Shown here piece after piece: positions 32,112 to 42,713 of a DNA stretch of 64,000 bases. Each line of letters begins with the position of its first letter. The stretch's first letter is position 1. The notes beneath the pieces are model-generated. The model ran no database searches, had not been told where the DNA came from, and saw only the letters and a program-made list of their open reading frames with translations. Source of the stretch: Oikopleura dioica. Taxonomy: Eukaryota; Chordata; Appendicularia; Copelata; Oikopleuridae. The stretch lies in assembly GCA_907165135.1 (NCBI GenBank), contig OU015569.1, positions 12,338,501 through 12,402,500 of the forward strand, written 5' to 3'. The position numbers and the translations under genes were made by a program.

Positions 32112-32555
32112 ATTCCTGACTCAGACCTTCTTTAGTCTTTTAGAACCCTGAGTCAGTCGTCCACAAAGATTGACAAGCATGAGCGCATACAAGTCAAGGG
32201 AATTGCCAATTCCGAATTGGTAATCAGCGGACCTTCGCTCATGAAAAAATAGATCCCACGGAAGAGAGTGATGAAGAATGGCAAGAAGTCTAATGCAACT
32301 AAGAGAAATGTCTGCAAGATCAAAACAGGCACTTGTCTCGGGCGCTTCTAATCTCGTGTTCACTTTCTTTTTGCAGTAACGATAAAAATACGATACGATA
32401 AAATTTAATTGCCACGTTGAGCGCACACGAATTTCGTAACTAGAATGAAACTGAAACTTCAAGGAACTTTAAGAGTTGATAATATCCTTCAAAGAAGCCC
32501 TTACTACTATTTTCACAAAAATGATGAAGATTGAGGACTTTTTCGTCTCTTTAGT
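32112..32555. other. No recognised feature
   Basis: A reverse ORF (113 codons, 32121-32462) has no motif and starts within an A fragment (TCCTGACTCAGACC). Confidence 0.35.
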
Positions 32556-32731
32556 CGCGAAGAAAACCTGAGTCAGGGTCTGAAAAAGGGGTGGATATTT
32601 TGATTTCAACTCCCATTTAGCCATCCTGGTTGGTCGAGAACGGGAATTTAGAGGTCTGAAATAAGGTATAACTAAAATATACACCCCTGTTTCAGACCCT
32701 GACTCAGGTTTTCTAGTCAGATTGTCGAGCC
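32556..32731. repeat. A hairpin with a different internal stem
   Basis: Standard A arms, but the interior stem pairs CTGAAAAAGGGGTG with CACCCCTGTTTCAG, not seen in other copies. Confidence 0.8.
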
Positions 32732-34254
32732 TTCAGATGCTCACTTCCCGTTTTTGAAACTGTTTTTGGTTGAGCAAATAAAGTTCAACAAAAAAGCAGC
32801 GGTGCGGATGATCTCCGACCGGTTATTCTCTTTTCTTTATATTTTTTATTCGTTTTCGTCCATTTTGAGAAGGAGGAAATCAAGTAAGGCGGATGAGCAT
32901 TATCTGGCGAACGGATAAGCCGGCTATCAATACGTGCCCTTATGTGCATTTTGCAGCCACTTCGCTCAAAACACGTGATTTTCTTACGATCACATTTTGA
33001 CTTTTTTCAAAGTTTAATATTTAATTTTTAGAAAAAAAAATTTTTGAGGGATAAATATTTAATTTTTCGTTATTTTTTTTAGAAAGCCTCATTTTTTTGA
33101 ATATTTATTTTTTGGTTTCATTAACATGTTCGGTGTTCCAGCGATGGGAAGATAGGTGATTGCAGTTTTCGAATTTACCCAAAATGAATGATTTGGTTTG
33201 GCGCATTTCGCAACTACTATGATGTTGATATCTGGCAGCACTTTTACGCCGTAATTTCGCGTTTTTCATTTTCGATTAAAAAATGACAACTTCAAAAGAA
33301 AATTTTATGATGAGGAATTATATATTTTTTCGGATAAAAATTCCTCAGATTTTCATCAAGTTTAGAATCTTCAAAAGGAAGTGAAAAAACAATTGACGCG
33401 CTCGTCAGCTGATCTCTTCTTATTATAACTGGTCTGAAAATTTGGTGAAAAGATTGAATTTTTGAATGAAAAATGAAGTAACCGATTGCTTTCTTTTGAA
33501 TAGGAATCTAGTGAATCGAGAATTTATGCAACCTTGGAAATCGAAAAAATGTTGAAATTTCTATGTTAAAAAATGATTCACTTCTATATACGTTAATTTC
33601 CTCGATAATGTGAGTACTATAGTATATGATACTATGATGATTATAAATACTGTGATGACAGCAAAAAATAAACTCAAAAATCAAAATGAAATATTTAAGG
33701 CTCGGCAAACTGAGTCTGGTTCTGAAACACAAAAATCAAAAGCCGCGTCAAAGGAGTTGCGGACCCCAGCTATTTAGCCTAAGATATACTTATTTTGTAG
33801 GAGTGTTCTTTCAGAACATTTTGATGGTATAATCTTGGAAGTTGCGCTAGAATTTCTGGCAAATGCTGCTGATCAGAGCGCAACAAATGAGTCTGAGGCG
33901 TTGTCACAAAATCTGGGCAGGGTACGTGTCGGGCGCTTCAATCGTCGGAATTTCGACCAATTTGGAGTTTTTTCGAAATTGAGAAATGGGCGAGAAGCAT
34001 TCTTGGTGGCTTTTTCGAAATCGCGAAAAAGCGAATTCCACATTCCGAGCAAATGGAGCTCCAAATAACAAAAAGAAAAAGCTCCAACTGGCGCCTACTT
34101 TGTCAGCTATGCAGCCCGGCGCCAGAAACGACGCCAATTCGCTAAATGGGCAATAATTAACGGACACCGCCTTTTTCAGTACATTTTCAGAAATTTTCTT
34201 TATGAAGAAATATTTTCTGAAAAATCGAAATGAGGCATAGTTTCTTACAAATCC
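32732..34254. other. Long low-repeat stretch with an A fragment
   Basis: AT-rich, with many short opposing ORFs and no supported gene. An A fragment with GGCTCGGCAAACTGAG and AAAGCCGCG lies at about 33700-33750. The forward ORF at 33835-34068 is mirrored by two reverse ones and is not called. Confidence 0.4.
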
Positions 34255-34360
34255 CGAGCCCCCTTTGACCCCCTGGGGGGTCGGTGAAAAGAATCCAACT
34301 CTTCACGACCCCCCTAAAGGGGCTCCCTTACTGGCAGCCCCGCAAGGGGGCTCTCAATAC
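34255..34360. repeat. G/C-run segment with inverted arms
   Basis: GAGCCCCCTTTGACC and GGGGGTCGGTGAAAAG pair with TTCACGACCCCCCTAAAGG and AAGGGGGCTC. A compact fold-back rich in C and G runs, unlike the A/B/C/E families. Confidence 0.6.
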
Positions 34361-34664
34361 GTCCAATTTCAGTGACACCCCCATTTTAATTTTGCATGAT
34401 TCTTGTTAAAAATTTTCCCGATTTGAAAAAGACAAAGAGTCTCACAAAAGAAAAACCAGTTTGTCGTGAGATTCGAAAAAACGGGAAAAATTAAAAATTC
34501 AGATTTTGAGATTCCAATGGAGCATCTCGCGCTTGTTCTCATAACGTTCCTTCCACTGTACCGATACATAAATTTTCTCCTTTCAAGTGGCGACCGAGCC
34601 GAAAAGCAAGAAATTCAGAATTTTCTTGCTCTGCGAATTTTATTATAATATCGGCTCCCCATTT
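34361..34664. other. No recognised feature
   Basis: Starts with a solo AGTGACACCCCCATTTTAA arm. Opposing ORFs at 34369-34569 and 34466-34648. Confidence 0.4.
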
Positions 34665-35035
34665 TAACTAAGAGATTAAAATGGGGACCTCATACATAAT
34701 CGAAAAGCCGATTGCGGCTCCGAGCATGATTTTGACAAAAAAGCCGCGCTCTGTGCGGCTTGAGTTTTTTCTTTACCTCGGATCCGCAATCGGCTTTTCT
34801 TTAAAATATGGGGTCCCTATTTTAACATCCCGAGAATAAGGCAAATTAAAATGGAGACCCCATATTTAAGAGAAAAGCTGATTGCGGCTCCGAGTTAAAA
34901 AAGACTTAAGCCGCACTGAACGCGGCTTTCTTTGTCAAATTTATGTTCGGAGCTGCAAGCGGCTTTTCGATTAAATATGGGGTCTCTATTTCAATGTGTC
35001 AGAGAAATTTTAACGTTAAAATGGAGACCCCATAT
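34665..35035. repeat. Twin hairpin elements with ATTAAAATGGGGACC ends
   Basis: Two copies in direct order (about 34668-34825 and 34837-35035). Each has TTAAAATGGGGACC or TTAAAATGGAGACCCC ends, an AAAGCCGATTGCGGCTCCGA arm, and an inner GCCGC stem (GCCGCGCTCTGTGCGGC, GCCGCACTGAACGCGGC). The GCCGC stem resembles family C but sits in different ends, so the core has been combined with a second type of terminus. Confidence 0.8.
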
Positions 35036-35307
35036 TTCTATTTCTTGATTCAGGATGTTTCATGCTAATTTTCGAAGGTAAAAATTAGCATGAACTGTTT
35101 AGCAGTAAAATCCAGTTTTGAATGAAACGGGAGGAAGAAAGGAAAAAGGTTGAAAGCTAGTCTGATAACCCAAAGTGTCACCAAAGTTATTCTACCTCTC
35201 GGTGAGCGCGCTTATCTACTACTTTGAAACAACCCCCACCTGACACTGGAAACATTGTCGAAACGTGCCAATTCTTTTTCTTTTCAGACAATTTTTATTC
35301 AAATTTT

Positions 35308-35515
35308 GGGCTAAGAAACCTGTGTCAAAAACCTGAGTCAGGGCCTGAAAGAGCTTAAATAATAAGCCGCGTAGCGGCTTTTTGAAAACAAAGCCGCAAG
35401 GCGATTCTGCCAGAATATGGTTTGCGGCTTCGTTTTCAAAAAGCCGCCACGCGGCTTTTCATTTAACCTGTTTCAGGCCCTGACTCAGGTTTTTAACACA
35501 GGTTGCCGGGCTCAG
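35308..35515. repeat. Family A hairpin carrying GCCGC core
   Basis: GGGCTAAGAAACCTGTGTC and ACACAGGTTGCCGGGCTC ends. Core GCCGCGTAGCGGC opposite GCCGCCACGCGGC. A perfect 11-bp-arm hairpin, ATGCTAATTTTCGA..AAAATTAGCAT, lies upstream near 35068-35092. Confidence 0.85.
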
Positions 35516-35835
35516 GCCGGATTTCTTCCCGTTTTTTCTTGTTATTCTGAAAATTGAACTTTGAAAATTGGCAATGAAAAATGCAGAGATTTAGCTGAAT
35601 TTATGCGTCGCGCATGATTAATATCGACAGAAGGGACAATGCATATTTTTTTCAGAATATGCAGATCGCAATCGAGATCGGGCTCGTTATGAATGCATGA
35701 GTGTCCAATTACGGGTGCTGCATTTTTGAAGAGTCCGAACAAGTACTTTGATTTCTCAGCGCGATTAAAATCGACTTTTTAATAAATCCACCTCTTGAGG
35801 CGGCGGAGGAGATGCAGTTTTCTACTGTCTTTAGG
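35516..35835. other. No recognised feature
   Basis: A 66-codon reverse ORF at 35542-35742 without motif. Confidence 0.35.
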
Positions 35836-35936
35836 ACTGAGCTCGGCAACCTGTGTAGAAACCTGAGTCAGGATTCGGATCGCGCTTCAGTTCAATCAGG
35901 ACTCTGACTCAGGTTTCCACGCAGGGTGCCGGGCTA
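35836..35936. repeat. Family A hairpin without core
   Basis: GACTGAGCTCGGCAACCTGTG in, GCAGGGTGCCGGGCTAAGTC out. Confidence 0.85.
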
Positions 35937-36177
35937 AGTCTTGAGAGCTAGAAAGCAGAAATCATATAAGCAGATATCTCTTAGAATAGATCCACTAAAG
36001 TCAACTGAAAAATTCGCAAGCGCAAGTAAAGTTCCATTCTAAAAACAAGAGGACCGGTAGAAGGAGCAACCACAGATTGATAATACCAGGAGTTGGAACG
36101 GAAGTTCCTACTCGCTCTTCCTTGCAAGCCTCTCTAGAAATAGCAAAAGAAAAGTCTCGGTCTAAAAGATTGGAACT

Positions 36178-36420
36178 GGACTCGGCAACCTGTGTAGAAA
36201 TCCTGAGTCAGGGTCCAAAAGATCTTAATTGAAAAGCCGAATAGCGGCTCTTTTAAAAACGAAGCCGCAAAGCGACTTTTCACTTTAGTCTATTCCAAAA
36301 TTTTGGCGATGATAAGGCAAAGCCGCTTCGTGGCTTCGTTTTAAAAAGCCGCTACGCGGCTTTTCAATTAAGATCTTTCCGAGCTTGACTCAGGTTTTAT
36401 TCACAGTTTGCCGAGCCTAG
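36178..36420. repeat. Family A hairpin carrying GCCGC core
   Basis: AACTGGACTCGGCAACCTG / TTTGCCGAGCCTAGTT ends. The core shows GCCGAATAGCGGC / GCCGCTACGCGGC. Confidence 0.85.
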
Positions 36421-36846
36421 TTAAATTAACCGATAAACATCAATCGAGAGAGCTGTCATCTACTTTCTATAGAATTCTAGAGAGGGAACGTCCGCTGACA
36501 GCAACGTGAAACTGCCCTAGAGTTTGGTGGGTCATTTGGCCTCCGAACTCTGCGGTTAGCCGTAATCACGATGCTTATTTGAGCGGCGCTGAGGGCGTAA
36601 TTGCAACTTCGCTTTTTTTTTCCTCGGCCATCGTGATTTTCTCTTTTTTTTTCAGCTCCAGCATTGTCTTATCGCTCGAAAGCTCGGCAGGTCATCATTA
36701 CTGCCGCTGCGGGGCATCATCATTAGCCCTGTTCAACTTACGGAAGCTGCTGCGTTTCTTATGCAACATCTCTTTTATGCAATTTTCAAAAGGCGCAGCA
36801 GCTTTTCATTCCCCTGACTCAGGTTTTCTGCGCAGGTTGCGGAGCC
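36421..36846. other. Featureless, ending in a solo A right arm
   Basis: A forward ORF from 36579 (100 codons) has hydrophobic runs but ends inside the A arm (CTGACTCAGGTTTTCTGCGC at 36814-36833), so it is not supported. Confidence 0.4.
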
Positions 36847-37544
36847 TAGAGATTAGATTCGACTTCTACAGTCTTAATTAAGCTGCTGTAAGAGTTGTTT
36901 TTACGAACAAAAAATTTCTAGAAATAAATTTTGAAGACCTTAATACCGGATCAAAGCAATCTATATTTATTTTTTTATAAAAGACTCGATTATCGATAAA
37001 GCTTACCTAGAATCAGGATATCGTTTACATTCGTAGCATCGACCATAACTACCAGTATCTCCCTGATAAATAAGATTTGAACTCAGCACGCCTACAAGTG
37101 TAGAAAACCTGACTCAGGTTCTGAAGACCTGAAATGGGAGACACTGACTCAGGCTATCTTGGCAACCTGTGTACAAAATCTGATTCAGAGTCTAAAAGAT
37201 CTCACTCGCAAACTTAAAATCTCTGATGGCTACTGTTTTCCATATTTATCTTAGAGGTAGATAGTTGACACGGTTAAAATCAAGATAAGCGTGGATCGAT
37301 CCTTACCATCTGTTTTTTGCTATATAATGTTCACTAGAACTCAAAAGATTCACACAAAAAAATTTTATTTCTTGCCTTTTGAAAATGATGCATTTGTTTC
37401 TGTGTTTTCATTAGCTAGTACAACTGCAGAATTTCTGAATATGTTTTTAAAATAAAATGTGATTCAAGCAATTTGGAGTACTGTTATTCGGTTAATAAGC
37501 TTTATATTTTCATAACGACCGTCTCTAGTATTTTGATTGCTGCA
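36847..37544. other. Featureless, with two A fragments
   Basis: GTGTAGAAAACCTGACTCAGG near 37098 and GGCAACCTGTGTACAAAATC near 37160 are loose left arms. No ORF supported. Confidence 0.45.
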
Positions 37545-37639
37545 CGCTGCGGCTCGTTTTTAAAAGTAGCTGCGCGGCTTTACAGTAGAAATTTTTCTGA
37601 CCCTGACTCAGGTTTTCCGCACAGTTTGCTAAGCCCAGG
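37545..37639. repeat. Solo right half of an A+C hairpin
   Basis: GCGGCTCGTTTTTAAAAGTAGCTGCGCGGC, quoted here only as GTAGCTGCGCGGC, then GACCCTGACTCAGG and CACAGTTTGCTAAGCCCAG. The same GTAGCTGCGCGGC variant is in the intact copy at 42137-42373. Confidence 0.8.
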
Positions 37640-37886
37640 ATTCGAATTCTAGAGTACGAATTCTGCTGCAACAATTATTTCTTGAGAAAAAGAACGGTTT
37701 TTCTTTATTTTCAGAGGTGAAAGTCGCGGTAGCCATTTCTAGTTTTGAGAGTTCTGCAAGCGGCAATTAAAAGACACAAAACACAAATTGAGTAATTCGC
37801 GAAAAACAGAAAAGGGAGAAGAAAAAAGGAGATAAGGAGTTTGCGACCGCGGAGTTTGTTTTCGGCTGCGCACCTTCCCCGCGATT

Positions 37887-38111
37887 ATGCGGTCCAGGCC
37901 TCACTTTCGTCAAAGAAGCAGGTCTCGTGACCTCGAGGATCAACTCGACCAGCCGCCCCTTAAAAACACGACCGACTTGTATAAGAAGCCAGAAAGCTCC
38001 ACCTGCGCAAGCTCAATCAGCTCAAAGAAGCAAAGACTCTTGCAACTTGCAGGAGCATATCTGCTTTTTAGCTGCCTTTTTCAATACCTAATCGAGGGTT
38101 TTATTACGTAG
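37887..38111 (+). CDS. Weak candidate: small protein with C-terminal membrane segment
   Basis: ATG-started ORF of 74 codons. The first half is charged (arginine and serine rich, MRSRPHFRQRSRSRD), and the end is a hydrophobic stretch of about 20 residues (LLQLAGAYLLFSCLFQYLIE) that could span a membrane or anchor the protein by its tail. The stop falls just before an A hairpin. No family recognised and no splice evidence, so chance is quite possible. Confidence 0.25.
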   Translation: MRSRPHFRQRSRSRDLEDQLDQPPLKNTTDLYKKPESSTCASSISSKKQRLLQLAGAYLLFSCLFQYLIEGFIT

Positions 38112-38117
38112 CAACAA

Positions 38118-38376
38118 ACTGGGCTCAGTAAGCTGTGGAGAAATCCTGAGTAAGGGTCTGACGGGTGCTTAAAGAAGTATTGAAAGGTAATTTTCGCTCA
38201 GGAACCTGTGTTGAAAACCTGAGTCAGGGTGTGAAAAGCTTAACTGAAAAGCCGCTGTGCTTTTTCGCACCCTGACTCAGGTTTTCAACACAGGTTCCTG
38301 AGCGAAATTTACCATTTCAATATATTTTTAAGTACTTTTCAGAACTTGACTCAGGATTTCTACACAGGTGGCCGAG
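38118..38376. repeat. Nested A hairpin (A inside A)
   Basis: Outer A arms (CTGGGCTCAGTAAGCTGTG ... CACAGGTGGCCGAGC) enclose a second complete A hairpin at about 38192-38311, whose arms GCTCAGGAACCTGTGTTG pair perfectly. A further flanking pair AAGTATTGAAAGGTAA / TTACCATTTCAATAT lies between. Confidence 0.9.
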
Positions 38377-39373
38377 CGAAAGATTTTGTATTAAGATCAA
38401 AAATATGTTACTTATGAAAAATATGTAGGTAACATGATATCCTTTGTATATGAGGTGTTATTACTAGAACAACTTCTGAGTAAACAGAAAAAATCTTATA
38501 AGAATTGAGTTTTCTGGTCTTATGGTCTTTGAAAATCATATCTAGAAATCCGTCAAGTTAATAGTTAGTCGATTTTAGAATAGATTCTGTAGAATTTTTA
38601 ATAGAAGTTTTCTCAAAGGTGATTGTTTCGATGTGAAAATTAACATTTGCGGCGAAGTAAGTCTGTGGTGATAGTTATAGTCGTTCCTTACACAAAAATC
38701 GAACAGTATCCAGCTGAGATGAATATCAAAAGACGAAAAACATTTGACTCTTTTTGCAGCTGATTTTTTATTTAAAAGTGGACCCTTAATTGAAATTTTA
38801 TCATTGAAAAAATGAAGCATAAACATTTTTACACATGTTGCTGAGTACCTTTGTAAATAAATAAATAATAAAATATCAAAATTTCTCCGCTGATTCTTTA
38901 TTTTATGACCGTAGCAATAGTCGATAAAATTAAATTGCGAAAATGGGTTTAAAAAAGTACGAATTTTTGGCAACGTGTTTTTCAGGATGGGTTTTTGTTT
39001 TTGGGCAACAATTCGGTTTGATTCTCGGCGGGAGGCAGGACAAACTGATAAGCGCTCGCCTGATGGTGATTAGACTCAACCAAACATCCTTTCTTTTGCC
39101 AGCAATCGTTGTCGCGCTTTTATCATTCCAGAAGCCAGAATCCAGATACAAGAGTATTCATAATTTTAAACGATACAAATCTACACTGCTAGAATCGGGG
39201 CTGAACGAAAACTTGTTAAAAATATTTTATGAATCACAGCTTTTACAAGCTTGATTACTTCAGTCTTCGGTCTAGCCTCTTTCGTAAGAAAAATATTGCA
39301 AAAGAAAAATCGTAAAAATACTTGTCTTTCTTTTCGAAAATCGTCATTTTGACGAGAGGGGCTCAAACTTCCC
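38377..39373. other. No supported gene; opposing ORFs
   Basis: A 132-codon reverse ORF (38575-38973) and a 103-codon forward ORF (38943-39254) overlap other frames and carry no motif. The forward one has hydrophobic stretches and could be a real exon, but nothing supports it. Confidence 0.3.
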
Positions 39374-39863
39374 GAGCTGAGCTGGCTGAGCGAACGGAGC
39401 TGAGCTATCAGCTCAGGAGCTCTGAGCTGGGCTGAGCAATTTCGAGGAGAGATTCAGCTCAGCTCGGCTCAGCTTAATGATTTTTGGAAAGAAGCCAGCT
39501 CAGCTCAATTTTGACCAAAGCTTGGCTCAAATATTTCGTAGAAAATCAGCTCAGCTCATTTCATCGAGCTAGAGCCTCGATGTAGTAAATATTAGCTCAG
39601 CCCGCTTAGCTCCAAAGGACGTCAGCTCAGCTCCGATTTTAAGGAAATTTCCAGCTAAGCTCAGCTCAGCCAGCTCAGCTCAGTAATTTTCATGACGAAA
39701 TTAGCTGAGCTGAGCTGAGCACACACTAATTAGAGCTGAGCTGGTCGACCTGAGCTGAGCTGATTTTTACTGTATTTTAATAGTAAAATAAGCTTAAAAT
39801 AATTGAGCTGAGCTGCTCACTCAGCTAGCTCAGCTCACTCAGCTCAGCAAATTTGCAACTCTG
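39374..39863. mobile_element. (AGCTC)n satellite element, mixed orientation
   Basis: AGCTC pentamers in both orientations (GAGCTGAGCTGAGC blocks at both ends, AGCTCAGCTC in the middle) with many unique interruptions. The right end AAATTTGCAACTCTG is identical to the right end of the element at 9934-10411. The left terminus is not recognisable, so no duplication can be tested. Confidence 0.75.
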
Positions 39864-40377
39864 CTTAAAATTATCTCGTGACCCGTAAAACTCTGAAATT
39901 CTAGCTATTTATGATCTCAAAACTCGCCAGATGCAAGGGCTCAAAATGCAGAGCACAAGAAAATATTGCCATTGCATTATTCGTTCGTTGAATTGTGTAT
40001 TACATAAGCCCGCGTCTTTGCGGAATACTTGGGCTGGGAAAAATGAAAAATGGAAAGTTGAAAATTTTCGCAGCTGTCGTGGCCAGCATTCCAGAAGGGG
40101 AGATGATCTCGAGCGAGTTTATCGATGGAACGCGGCGCATTTTTGTGGCTCAACGTCAGAACTCAGCAGTTGAGCTCCGACCGCCGCCAGAGCACTAGAA
40201 TTCGCTCCAAAATGCTCCAAATGTTCATTCAGCAGCAATTCTTTAATTCCCGATCCCGAGTAAATAAAATCCACAAATTGTTTTTCGCATTCTTTCCAAA
40301 ACTGAAGCCAAAGGTTAAAAACTCACCCTCAGTCTTTCAATACAACTGATCCCCTTTGAAAATTTCAACCGAAGCTA
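39864..40377. other. No supported gene
   Basis: Three overlapping forward ORFs in different frames (39931-40349) with no motif. Confidence 0.35.
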
Positions 40378-40548
40378 ACATAGTGACACCCTTATTAATT
40401 TTGCCATAAGAAAGCCAAAGCCAAAGCCCTAGTCTACTAGAAGTTTCCTACTCTGCTCAGTACCCTGAGTAGAAGGCCTGAGTCAGGTTCTCAAGAGCTA
40501 AAATTTTCAGAACCTGACTCAGACTTTCCACTCAGGTTGTCGAGCCCA
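40378..40548. repeat. Solo B arm followed by an A hairpin
   Basis: CTAACATAGTGACACCCTTA at 40376-40395 with no partner. A hairpin at about 40447-40548 with ACTCAGGTTGTCGAGCCC at its right end. Confidence 0.75.
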
Positions 40549-40682
40549 GCAAATGAGGCCCATTTCAAAAGGAATTTCACCAAAAATATTGATAAATTAA
40601 ATTTTTTAGCCGAAAATAATTTTTCAAATTTCGAGAATAAATTTCTGAGAATCCGATTCTCTGAAATGTTATAACTTATAAG

Positions 40683-41627
40683 TAGGGTAAATCACTAATA
40701 ATTGAGCTTTTTTGGGCTTAGAAGGGTATGCATATAATACAGTTTTAGAAAGCCCAGAAGCTGAGTATCATTTTGACTATTGATACCGGGGTTGATCTTG
40801 TACCCTGAGGGCATTTAGGGACCTCCAAAGTCCCAAAATCTGGCCAACTTCGGAAATTCGAATTTTTGAACGCCTAGACCGCCCTTTTAGAGCCAGCGGC
40901 TGTGCTAGAATTGTAGCCCAGGCTCTGACGGTCATTTTGAGATATAGAAAAGTACTGAGGCCCGGAGGTTCCTGAGGAGCTAGCGGCTCTTGAAGTTGGG
41001 AACTCGACAAAAATTGAGTACTTTTTCACAAAAGTACACCATTTGTGTCACAAATGCCTCCAAAGACTTTTTATCTGTGTTTCTTCATGAAAAACGTTCA
41101 AGAAATAATTTGGGGTCACCTGAGGTCAAATCGGGTCACTCATGACAGTTTTCTTAATTTTTCAGAATTCCTGACCTACAGTGACCTCAGATGACCCCAA
41201 ATGATTTCTTGAACGTTTTTTCATGGAGAAACACAGATAAAAAGTCTTTTGAGGCATTTGTGACACAAATGGTGTACTTTTGTAAAAGTACTCAATTTTT
41301 GTCGAGTTCCCCAACTTCAAGAGCCGCTATCTCCTCAGGAACCCCGGGCCTCAGTACTTTTCTATATCTCAAAATGATCGTCAGAGCCTGGGCTTCAATT
41401 CTAGTACAGCCGCTGGCTCTAAAAGGGCGGTCTAGGCGTTCAAAAATTCGAATTTCCGAAGTTGGCCAGATTTTGGGACTTCTGTTGTGCCTAAATGCCC
41501 TCAGGGTAGGAGCTGACCCCCACTATCAATAGTCAAAATGATCCCCAGCTTCTGGGGATTCTAAATCTGTATTATAGCCTCACCCTTCTAAGCTAGAAAA
41601 AAGTTAAATTATTAGTGATTTCCCCTA
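40683..41627. mobile_element. 945-bp palindromic hAT-type element, exact 8-bp TSD
   Basis: Starts TAGGGTAAATCACTAATAAT and ends ATTATTAGTGATTTCCCCTA. Flanked by CTTATAAG on both sides (40675-40682, 41628-41635), an exact 8-bp duplication that is itself a palindrome. The two arms match for about 450 bp each around a centre near 41150, including GACGGTCATTTTGAGATATA / TATATCTCAAAATGATCGTC. ORFs on opposite strands (40777-41010 -, 41191-41532 +) are the same sequence read from each arm. No transposase. Confidence 0.9.
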
Positions 41628-41635
41628 CTTATAAG

Positions 41636-42136
41636 TAACAAAAAATCAAGAAATGTTCCTTGCTAAAATATTATCGCGTGACGGAACCAGCGCAGTTCAA
41701 TATTTATCTTTCTGAAAAACATCTCATCCTTGCCAATTATTGCTTTAATTGGAAGCAACGTCAATGCCGACTGAAAATATACTAACATCCAAATTTTTGC
41801 TAAAACGAAGCGCTACGGCTCTAGAATTCTTTATTCTGCCTCGTCGATTTTGGATGAACGCACTTATTGGCCCAAGAAAGAAGAGAGTCCACTTTGCTTT
41901 TCGGTGAGCGTGTTCCAGAGTTGCAGAAGTCGCTAATGCGAGTCACAAAGAGCCTCTTCGCGGCATTCTCCATGTGCATACATTTCTCTCTGAGTGCTAC
42001 CTCTCCACAAATGAAGCCAAACAACTCGTTTTCTAATTCCAGTTCACTCTTTTTCGGCCACATCTTTTATTCTACTAGTTACTGTTTTTTTTCCTTACTA
42101 AATATTTCTTATGAAGAAATTCCGCTCCTATAAGTT
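41636..42136. other. No supported gene
   Basis: Opposing ORFs of 80-88 codons overlap almost completely at 41821-42133. No motif. Confidence 0.35.
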
Positions 42137-42373
42137 ATAAGCTGGGTTCGGCAACCTTCGTACAAAACCTGAGTCAGGGGCTGAGAGAACTAAAATGAAA
42201 AGCCGCGCAGCGGCTTTTTCAAAACGAAGCCGCAAAGCTGCTTCGCTAATATTACTATTACAATCTATTGAAAATTCTGGCGAAGCCGCTTTGCGGCTTG
42301 AGTTTTAAAAGTAGCTGCGCGGCTTTTCATTTTAGTTTTTTCAAACCCTGACTCAGGCTTTCTACAAAGGTTG
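42137..42373. repeat. Family A hairpin carrying GCCGC core
   Basis: CTGGGTTCGGCAACCTTCG and AAAGGTTGCCGAGCCCAG ends. Core in the CAG/CTG variant with a GTAGCTGCGCGGC right arm. Flanks ATAAG and GTTATA look like an extension of the palindrome more than a clean target duplication. Confidence 0.85.
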
Positions 42374-42569
42374 CCGAGCCCAGGTTATAGCCTATATTGT
42401 CAATTCGAGTTTAGTACGAAGGGAGATAATTTTGAGTTTTTCAAGTAAAAACCATAAGTAAAACATCAAATTATGCACAAGAAATTTTGAATCACCAAAT
42501 TCTCTGAATATATAAAAATATCTTGTTCAATAAGTACCCCCTATGGACACACAGGCTGATAACATGAAA

Positions 42570-42612
42570 GTTACTCGCTCACGTGATTATTATTACAAGT
42601 TTTGAAATCCGC
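42570..42612 (+). repeat. 43-bp direct repeat flanking the dead paralogue, copy 1
   Basis: GTTACTCGCTCACGTGATTA and onward to GTTTTGAAATCCGC. A second copy in the same orientation lies at 46614-46656, with about 37 of 43 positions identical. The broken paralogue 43522-46466 lies between them. Confidence 0.7.
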
Positions 42613-42614
42613 TC

Positions 42615-42713
42615 AAAGAGTGGCTTGAGTTTTTAAAAAGCCGCTGCGCGGCTTTTCATTTCAGTTCTTTTAGACCCTGACTCAGGCTTTCTACACAGGT
42701 TGCCGAGCCCAGG
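42615..42713. repeat. Solo right half of an A+C hairpin
   Basis: GGCTTGAGTTTTTAAAAAGC then GCCGCTGCGCGGC, GACCCTGACTCAGGC and CACAGGTTGCCGAGCCCAG. It begins just after the 43-bp direct repeat. Confidence 0.8.

Noticed and set aside
38575-39254. ORFs of 132 (-) and 103 (+) codons
   Set aside because: They overlap other open frames, have no motif and no splice-site support. Kept only as a note.
40777-41532. Two related ORFs on opposite strands
   Set aside because: They are the two arms of the 945-bp palindrome translated from each side, not genes.
42120-42390. Apparent 6-8-bp target duplication (GTTATA) around an A hairpin
   Set aside because: GTTATA and TATAAG also pair as an inverted repeat extending the arm, and other A copies show no duplication, so I could not assign a target length to family A.
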